Of a stretch of 19,020 nucleotides of DNA, positions 14,271-19,020 are shown in pieces. How positions within the stretch are numbered: position 1 is the first letter of the stretch; each line of letters begins with the position of its first letter. The position numbers were made by a program, and so were the translations under genes. Origin of the DNA: JAKGBX01 sp965366835 (GTDB taxonomy: Bacteria; Pseudomonadota; Alphaproteobacteria; Rhodobacterales; Rhodobacteraceae); the NCBI GenBank assembly GCA_965366835.1, contig CBDUGF010000068.1, forward strand, positions 1 to 19,020. Direction: 5' to 3'. The notes beneath the pieces are model-generated. The model saw nothing but the letters and a program-made list of their open reading frames with translations, made no database searches and was not told where the DNA came from.

Positions 14271-14738
14271 TCAAGCCGTGCGCTGGAACCGATCCTCGGT
14301 GGTCTTGGCAAACTCCGCCACGCGCACCTTGAAACGTTTGTTCAGACTGCCGCGCGCCAGCTTCATGGATTGCACCAGAAGCTTTGCCGCCAGGCTTAGC
14401 GGCTTCAGCTCGATGCTCATCTCCAGCCGCGTGCGCCCCCGCGACAGCGCCAGCAGCTCCACCGTCATCACCCCCGCCATCCCGGTCATCCGGCTGTCGA
14501 AAACCATCCGGTTGGGTGGGGCATACTCGACCATCTCGATCTCGATCTCGCGCCGCTTGCCGCGAAACGGAAACGCCGCCTCCCAGCTCATCCCGGTTCC
14601 CGGCGCGCTCAGACTGTCGCAACGCGCCACCTCGGCGCCGCGTCGCATCGCCTGGCGCTGAAACCCTTCGAAATCCGAAACCACGCCGAATACATAGTCT
14701 ATCGGCGCCTCGATATCTTCGCGTGTGCTGAATTGCAT
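14271..14738 (-). CDS. SRPBCC-fold protein (polyketide cyclase/dehydrase-like)
   Basis: Encodes 155 residues. The start, MQFSTREDIEAPIDYVFGVVSDFEGFQRQAMRRG, is typical of SRPBCC (START-like) proteins, where the first strand and helix read I-x-A-P-x-x-V-F. Later strands include REIEIEMVEYAPPNRMVF and VMTVELLALSRGRTRLEMSIEL. The C-terminal helix (LAAKLLVQSMKLARGSLNKRFKVRVAEFAKTTE) would close the ligand cavity. No signal peptide is visible. The ligand is unknown. It lies 54 bp downstream of nudC on the same strand and may share its transcript. The ribosome binding site is weak. Confidence 0.82.
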   Translation of the reverse strand: MQFSTREDIEAPIDYVFGVVSDFEGFQRQAMRRGAEVARCDSLSAPGTGMSWEAAFPFRGKRREIEIEMVEYAPPNRMVFDSRMTGMAGVMTVELLALSRGRTRLEMSIELKPLSLAAKLLVQSMKLARGSLNKRFKVRVAEFAKTTEDRFQRTA

Positions 14739-14792
14739 GAACTGCCCGTTATCTGTTTTTCTTGGCCTCAGCCCGGCTGACCCGGCCTTGCC

Positions 14793-15761
14793 TCAGTCTA
14801 GCCGATCTGCAAGCCAGTTCCACAGCAGAAAATGCGCAATTGCGCCCTTTCTCGCGGGTTTGAGCAGCGGGTGATTGCCGGCAAAGGCATCGGTGATCTC
14901 CTCCCGCGAGAACCAGTCGGCGTGTTCGATCTCCTTGGGGTCGATCACGATATCGTCGCTCAGCGCCTCGCCCCGGCAGCCGATCATCAACGAACTGGGA
15001 TAGGGCCAGGGCTGGTCCGACAGGAAGCTGACCGGCCCGACCCTGATGCCCGATTCCTCCAGCACCTCGCGCCGCACTGCCGCCTCGATGGTCTCGCCCG
15101 GCTCGACGAACCCGGCAAGCAGCGAATACATCCCCTCGGGCCAGCCCGGGCTGCGCCCCATCAACACCCGGTTGCCCCGCGTGATCAGCATGATGACAAC
15201 CGGATCGGTGCGCGGGAAATGCTGCGCGCTGCACTTCGGGCACTGGCGCTGCCAGCCGGCCAAGATCATGTCGCTGCGTGATCCGCATTTGGCGCAGTAG
15301 CGATGCGAGCGGTGCCAGCTGAACATCGCCTTGGCCGTCACGATCAGCTCGGCATCGCGCGCGCTCAAATGCGTCATCACGCTGCGCAATTCGCAAAACG
15401 CGGCGTCTTGCGGGCCGTTGGGATGCTGCTGCTCGGTCAGGTCGACAAACCGGCCCATTTCGGTGCGATCGAGCGCTTCGGGTTCCCAGCCCGAGATGTC
15501 ATGTGCGAAGATCGGCGCGCCCGCCTCCAGCCCCAGAAAGATCGGCGGCACCCTGGTTTCCCCGAACAGCACATGATCCATCCCAAGCTCGGTCAGCTGG
15601 CCATGGTTCTCGCCCTGCAACAGCGGTTTGCCGCGCCAGATCGCCATACTGCGCGCCCGCGCATCCGCTTTTGCTGCCGCCAGCGCCGCCGCATCGCCGC
15701 GGATATGCGCCGCCCGGTCCAGCCCGTTGCCCCCGAAGGTTACCGTCTCCGCAATCTTCAT
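14793..15761 (-). CDS. nudC: NAD(+)/NADH diphosphatase (Nudix)
   Basis: Hydrolyses NAD(H) to NMN(H) and AMP; in E. coli the enzyme also removes NAD caps from RNA. Cytoplasmic, zinc- and Mg/Mn-dependent. The 322 residues contain an N-terminal NudC-like domain. A four-cysteine zinc ribbon follows: CAKCG (Cys156, Cys159) and CPKC (Cys174, Cys177). The Nudix box spans 217-239 (GFVEPGETIEAAV, then REVLEESGI). The NADH-specificity motif SDQPWPYPSS lies at 248-257, downstream of the box as expected. All key residues are present. AGGAG lies seven bases before the ATG at 15761. It diverges from the cpdB-like gene across a gap of about 325 bp. Confidence 0.96.
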   Translation of the reverse strand: MKIAETVTFGGNGLDRAAHIRGDAAALAAAKADARARSMAIWRGKPLLQGENHGQLTELGMDHVLFGETRVPPIFLGLEAGAPIFAHDISGWEPEALDRTEMGRFVDLTEQQHPNGPQDAAFCELRSVMTHLSARDAELIVTAKAMFSWHRSHRYCAKCGSRSDMILAGWQRQCPKCSAQHFPRTDPVVIMLITRGNRVLMGRSPGWPEGMYSLLAGFVEPGETIEAAVRREVLEESGIRVGPVSFLSDQPWPYPSSLMIGCRGEALSDDIVIDPKEIEHADWFSREEITDAFAGNHPLLKPARKGAIAHFLLWNWLADRLD

Positions 15762-16086
15762 CGCCGCTCCTTGCCCCTCGTCGAAACGCCCGTCATGATC
15801 CTCGTCACCATCCCTGTCGCATTTTTGGCCGTGCGGAACAATCCGCCCCGAGGCCCGCGCCCCATCTCAGCCTCAAGCCGGAGCTGCAAACTGTGGCGGC
15901 AAATCTACTAATGATTGTTTTTCAATATGTTGATTCTCCCCTGCCTTGCAGTTCACCACTCCCTCCCCTAACCTTCCAGAAACATGCGGCAATTGTCCGG
16001 CAGGTTTTCTCGCGCGCGCGCCCTTTCGAACCCTCGGACTCAAACGCGGCGAAGTGATCCGCATATTCAGCAGGCTCAGGCAAGAT
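15762..16086. other. Divergent intergenic region nudC / cpdB-like
   Basis: About 325 bp lie between the two divergent starts and must hold both promoters. The centre (about 15900-15935) is AT-rich for this genome. I find no convincing -35/-10 pair, FNR box or hairpin. The frame of the downstream gene stays open back to 15946, but the residues encoded there show no family similarity I recognise. Confidence 0.5.
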
Positions 16087-18009
16087 TTGACCGATCCCAT
16101 TCCCCCCGGCCCCAAACCCTCCAGCGCGCTGCGCCTGCGGATCCTGCAAACCAGCGATCTGCACGGCGCCTTGCGCGGCTATGATTACCTCGCCGACCAG
16201 CCGAGCCAGGTGAGGGGTCTCACCCGCACCGCAACGCTGATCCGCGCCGCCCGGTCCGAAGCCGAAAACTGCCTGCTGTTTGATTGCGGCGATTTTCTGC
16301 AGGGCTCACCGATCTGCGATTTCGCCGCCGAACGCCCGCCCGAAACGCCGCCCGCGCCGCACCCGATGATCGCCGCGATGAATGCGCTCGGCTATGACGC
16401 CGCCACCATCGGCAATCACGATTTCAATCATGGTGCCGATTTCCTGTTCGAAGCGCTGGAACAGGCCCGCTTTCCCATCGTCTCGGCGAACTTCCTGGCC
16501 GCAGGCGAGGGTGGCACCCATGTGTTCGAACCGCGAACCCTGCTCACCCGCACAGTGACCGACCAGAGCGGCACGGAACATGTCCTTTCCATCGCCGTGA
16601 TCGGTTGCCTGCCGCCCCAGACCATAGCCTGGGATCATCAGCTTGCGGGCCGCTTCGCCGTCTCCGACATGGTGCAATCGGTGCGCGATCAGGCCGCGCT
16701 TGCCCGCGCCGCGGGTGCCGATCTGGTGATCCTGCTGGCCCATAGCGGGATCGACCCGTCGGCCCCCGCGCAAAATTCCGAAAATGCCCTCATCGCCCTC
16801 GCCGCGCTCGAGGATGTCGATGTCGTTCTGGGCGGCCATACCCACATGGTCTTTCCCTCCCGCGCCGCGCCCGACCACCCGGCGATCGACGCCGCACGCG
16901 GGCTGATCCACGGCAAGCCGGTTCTGATGCCGGGCTTCTGGGGCAATCATCTTGGCCAGCTCGATCTCGATCTCGCCCGCGATGCAGGCGGCACCTGGCG
17001 GCTCAAGGGCTCGCACCCCCGGTTGCTGCCCCTCACGCAGCGCGATACCGGCGGCCGGCTGACCAAAGTCACCCCCGAAGATCCCGCCCTGCTTGTCACC
17101 ACCGAAGCCGATCACGCCGCCACCCTGGCCCATATCCGGCAGCCGGCGGGCGCGACCGCGGTGGCGCTGCACAGCTTCTTCTCGCTGCTCGCCAATGACG
17201 CATCGGTGCAGCTGGTCGCCGAGGCCCAGCACGAGTATCTCGCCCGCGCCATCAAGGGCAGCGCACTGGAAGGCCTGCCGATCCTTTCTTCCGCCGCGCC
17301 GCTCAAGACCGGGCGCCGCTCCGGCCCGCAGCATTACACCCACATCGCGCCCGGCCCGCTCACCCGCCGCAGCCTGGCCGATCTCTATTTCTATCCCAAC
17401 ACGCTTTGCGCTCTCCATCTCTCGGGCGCTGCCCTGCGCGAATGGCTCGAACACAGCGCCAGCCTGTTTACCCGGATCGAACCGGGCCAGACCGGCGGCC
17501 AATCCGGCCTCCCGCCCCTGCTCGACGAGCGCTTCCCCGGCTACAAGTTCGAAATCATCTGCGGTTTGACCTACCAGATCGACCTGTCCCAGCCGCCCCG
17601 GTTCAACGCCGGCTCCACTCTCGCCAACCCCGACGTCCACCGCATCCGCAATCTGCGCCACAACGGCAGGCCCGTGACCGACGGCGAAAGCTTCCTCCTC
17701 GCCACCAACAGCTATCGCGCCTATGGCATCGGCATCGGCATGCTCGCACCGGGCAGCGGCCCGCTGCCGGAAATCGTCTATGAAGCTACGGACTCCAATC
17801 GCGATATCCTGCTCGATTTCATCCGCCGCAACAGCCCGCTCCGGCGCCGCGCCCACCAGGTCTGGTCCTTCGCTCCGCTTCCCGGCGCCGCCGCCTGGTT
17901 CGATACCGCGCCCGAGGCCCGCGCCTATCTTGGCGATCCGCTGCTGCCGCCGCTGGAAGACCTCGGCGATACCCCCGAGGGTTTCGCCCGGTTCCGGGTC
18001 ACGCTCTGA
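16087..18009 (+). CDS. cpdB: 2',3'-cyclic-nucleotide 2'-phosphodiesterase/3'-nucleotidase (CpdB-like)
   Basis: Two-domain metallophosphoesterase of the UshA/CpdB family that turns 2',3'-cyclic nucleotides into nucleosides and phosphate. With a TTG start at 16087 it has 640 residues. Metal-site motifs are in order: TSDLHG (Asp24, His26), GDFLQG (68-73), GNHDFNHG (109-116), AHSGID (218-223) and GGHTHM (249-254). The C-terminal nucleotidase domain has YFYPNTL, GYKFEIICGLTYQIDL and ATNSYRAYG, the substrate-binding signatures. No ATG lies before the first motif, so the start is non-standard. TTG at 16087 has AGG six bases upstream and gives an N-terminus (MTDPIPPG) of usual length. GTG at 16054 and TTG at 15946 are alternatives. 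No signal peptide is visible from 16087, although E. coli CpdB is periplasmic. Confidence 0.9.
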   Translation: MTDPIPPGPKPSSALRLRILQTSDLHGALRGYDYLADQPSQVRGLTRTATLIRAARSEAENCLLFDCGDFLQGSPICDFAAERPPETPPAPHPMIAAMNALGYDAATIGNHDFNHGADFLFEALEQARFPIVSANFLAAGEGGTHVFEPRTLLTRTVTDQSGTEHVLSIAVIGCLPPQTIAWDHQLAGRFAVSDMVQSVRDQAALARAAGADLVILLAHSGIDPSAPAQNSENALIALAALEDVDVVLGGHTHMVFPSRAAPDHPAIDAARGLIHGKPVLMPGFWGNHLGQLDLDLARDAGGTWRLKGSHPRLLPLTQRDTGGRLTKVTPEDPALLVTTEADHAATLAHIRQPAGATAVALHSFFSLLANDASVQLVAEAQHEYLARAIKGSALEGLPILSSAAPLKTGRRSGPQHYTHIAPGPLTRRSLADLYFYPNTLCALHLSGAALREWLEHSASLFTRIEPGQTGGQSGLPPLLDERFPGYKFEIICGLTYQIDLSQPPRFNAGSTLANPDVHRIRNLRHNGRPVTDGESFLLATNSYRAYGIGIGMLAPGSGPLPEIVYEATDSNRDILLDFIRRNSPLRRRAHQVWSFAPLPGAAAWFDTAPEARAYLGDPLLPPLEDLGDTPEGFARFRVTL

Positions 18010-18021
18010 CACCGCCCAGCC

Positions 18022-18050
18022 TTGCGAATCCGATAATCACCGCCTATATC
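18022..18050 (+). promoter_or_regulatory. Promoter of the SRP RNA
   Basis: TTGCGA (18022-18027) and TATATC (18045-18050) are separated by exactly 17 bp, each matching four of six consensus bases. A start about seven bases downstream falls at 18056-18058, just where the terminal stem of the SRP RNA begins. Confidence 0.6.
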
Positions 18051-18055
18051 ACCCA

Positions 18056-18153
18056 GCGAGAGGTTGGCGCGGGCAGGCGCCTCGCCAACCCGGCCAGATC
18101 CGGAAGGAAGCAACCGTAACGAGCCCCGCTTGGGTCGTTGTCCAGCCTCTCAC
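18056..18153 (+). ncRNA. ffs: Small signal recognition particle RNA (4.5S type)
   Basis: Scaffold RNA of the signal recognition particle; it binds Ffh and works with FtsY to target membrane proteins during translation. The conserved domain IV is plain: GGCCAGATCCGGAAGGAAGC (18092-18111), with the GGAA tetraloop and the asymmetric internal loop bound by Ffh. The ends close by GAGAGGTTGG (18058-18067) pairing with CCAGCCTCTC (18142-18151). The length of about 98 nt matches the small bacterial SRP RNA without an Alu domain. Exact ends are uncertain by a few bases. Confidence 0.93.
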
Positions 18154-18157
18154 CCAA

Positions 18158-18180
18158 GCGCGCCCGCACAGCGGGTGCGC
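18158..18180 (+). terminator. Hairpin just downstream of the SRP RNA
   Basis: GCGCGCCCGC (18158-18167) and GCGGGTGCGC (18171-18180) form a 10-bp stem with one G-U pair around a 3-nt loop, seven bases past the SRP RNA stem. Its stability and position suit a terminator or 3' processing barrier. There is no T-tract. Beyond it, 18181-18403 contains a short palindrome (18300-18316) but no gene I can support. Confidence 0.5.
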
Positions 18181-18403
18181 GTCGCCCGACGGGGCTTGAG
18201 CACTCTTCCCGATCCGGACACCCGGCGCAGCGCGGATCACCCTTGCCGCCGCCTCATCGAAATCCCGTTCCCCCGCACAGGCCTATCGCATCGCATCCTG
18301 CGCGTTCGGAACGCGCGACCTCACCACCCGACAGGCGGCACTTTCCCGCCCATTCCGATACCCATCCCTTTCCGCCCCTGGCGCGGATGGCTAGGATTCC
18401 CTC

Positions 18404-19020
18404 ATGCGCAAGAACCTCCTCATCCTCGCCGCGCTTCTCGCCCTCGCCGCCGCCTCGCTTGCGCTTGCCAAGCCGCATTCCCGGCCGACCGCCCTCGCAC
18501 GGTCCGATATCTTCCCCGTCACCGCCCCGGCATCCCTGTCCACAAGCCCCTGGGCGCAATCCCTGATCGCCGCCGCCGAGGCCCAGGTCGGCGTGACAAC
18601 AATCTATGATGGCAGCTATCAGCGGCTGGCCTATCCCGGCGGCGATATCGCGGCAGAGCGCGGTGTCTGCACCGATGTGATAATCCGCGCCCTGCGCGCC
18701 GCGCACGGGGTCGATCTGCAACAGGCCGTGCATCGCGATATGAAGCGCGCCTTCTCCGACTACCCAGCCATCTGGGGCCTCGACCGCCCCGACCGCAATA
18801 TCGACCATCGCCGCGTGCCCAATCTGCGCCGGTTCTTCGCTCGCCGTGGCGCCGAACTGCCCGCGCCCACGCACGACACCTTCTTTCTGCCCGGCGATCT
18901 GGTCACCTGGCAGCTCGGCCCCGGCTTGCCGCATATCGGCATCGTATCGAACCGGCTGGTGCCCGGCACCACCCGCCCGCTGATCATTCACAATGTCGGC
19001 GCCGGTGCCCGGATCGAGGA
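18404..19020 (+). CDS. DUF1287 domain protein, exported (partial, 3' end outside window)
   Basis: The frame is open from the ATG at 18404 to the edge, giving 205 residues. The first 22 (MRKNLLILAALLALAAASLALA) form a signal peptide, so the protein is probably periplasmic. The rest matches the DUF1287 family that includes E. coli YijF. Features are AAEAQVGVTTIYDGSYQRLAYPGGD, GVCTDVIIRAL with Cys89, the family signature DRPDRNIDHRRVPNL (127-141), LPGDLVTWQL and PHIGIVSN with His177, then IIHNVGAGA with His196. A Cys followed by two His is the catalytic order of NlpC/P60-type cysteine peptidases, so a cell-wall amidase or peptidase activity is possible but unproven. AGGAT eight bases before the ATG supports the start. 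Confidence 0.87.
   Translation, partial: MRKNLLILAALLALAAASLALAKPHSRPTALARSDIFPVTAPASLSTSPWAQSLIAAAEAQVGVTTIYDGSYQRLAYPGGDIAAERGVCTDVIIRALRAAHGVDLQQAVHRDMKRAFSDYPAIWGLDRPDRNIDHRRVPNLRRFFARRGAELPAPTHDTFFLPGDLVTWQLGPGLPHIGIVSNRLVPGTTRPLIIHNVGAGARIE

Noticed and set aside
14069..14311. Possible small minus-strand gene of 80 codons after the SRPBCC gene
   Set aside because: Overlaps the end of the SRPBCC gene in another frame, lacks a ribosome site and has no recognisable sequence.
16008..16022. Alternating CG run as a Z-DNA or repeat feature
   Set aside because: Only a few CG units, and within chance for GC-rich DNA.
16306..18012. Minus-strand open frame of 568 codons across the cpdB-like gene
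   Set aside because: Antisense shadow; the product is Gly/Ala/Arg-rich, and the sense frame carries all metallophosphoesterase motifs.
18300..18316. Palindrome GCGCGTTC-G-GAACGCGC as an operator of the DUF1287 gene
   Set aside because: It lies about 90 bp from the start with no promoter nearby, and such GC palindromes arise by chance in this composition.

Overview
The window reads as chromosomal DNA of an alphaproteobacterium of the Rhodobacteraceae (Roseobacter/Paracoccus/Rhodobacter type). The reasons are high GC with strong third-position G/C bias, the order ccoN - universal stress gene - fnrL - hemN known from Rhodobacter, a membrane-anchored cytochrome c of the c552/cy type, and a complete yejABEF operon. 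Nearly all of it is core-genome coding sequence. I see no phage, transposase, CRISPR or defence gene.

Left part (1-5402): an oxygen-responsive locus. The 5' two thirds of ccoN (cbb3 oxidase subunit I, minus strand, cut by the window edge) diverges from a tandem universal stress protein gene. The two share one perfect FNR box, TTGATCTGCATCAA (1272-1285), centred almost equally far from both start codons. Next come fnrL (minus) and hemN/hemZ (plus), divergent around a second, identical FNR box (3049-3062). An endonuclease/exonuclease/phosphatase-fold gene follows hemN closely. Together these link low oxygen, sensed by the FnrL 4Fe-4S cluster, to high-affinity respiration and oxygen-independent haem synthesis.

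Middle (5410-11224): a complete minus-strand peptide ABC importer operon, yejA-yejB-yejE-yejF, with translational overlaps and a palindrome just upstream of yejA. Then (11294-12819) a rho-independent terminator, a membrane-anchored cytochrome c (a plausible electron donor to the cbb3 or aa3 oxidases) and, divergently, pheA (prephenate dehydratase).

Right part (12820-19020): a hairpin-rich intergenic stretch, a YdeI/DUF1801-type gene, a compound inverted repeat, tRNA-Arg(UCU) on the minus strand with a recognisable promoter, an SRPBCC protein, nudC (NADH pyrophosphatase), a cpdB-like 2',3'-cyclic phosphodiesterase/3'-nucleotidase with a non-ATG start, the small SRP RNA (4.5S) with its own promoter, and the start of a DUF1287 gene that runs off the edge.

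I did not find a clearly new multi-gene system. The best leads are regulatory or structural: the twin FNR boxes and the odd geometry at hemN, two intergenic elements that begin right after stop codons and share a decamer, the tandem stem-loops after pheA, and a possible operator of the yej operon.
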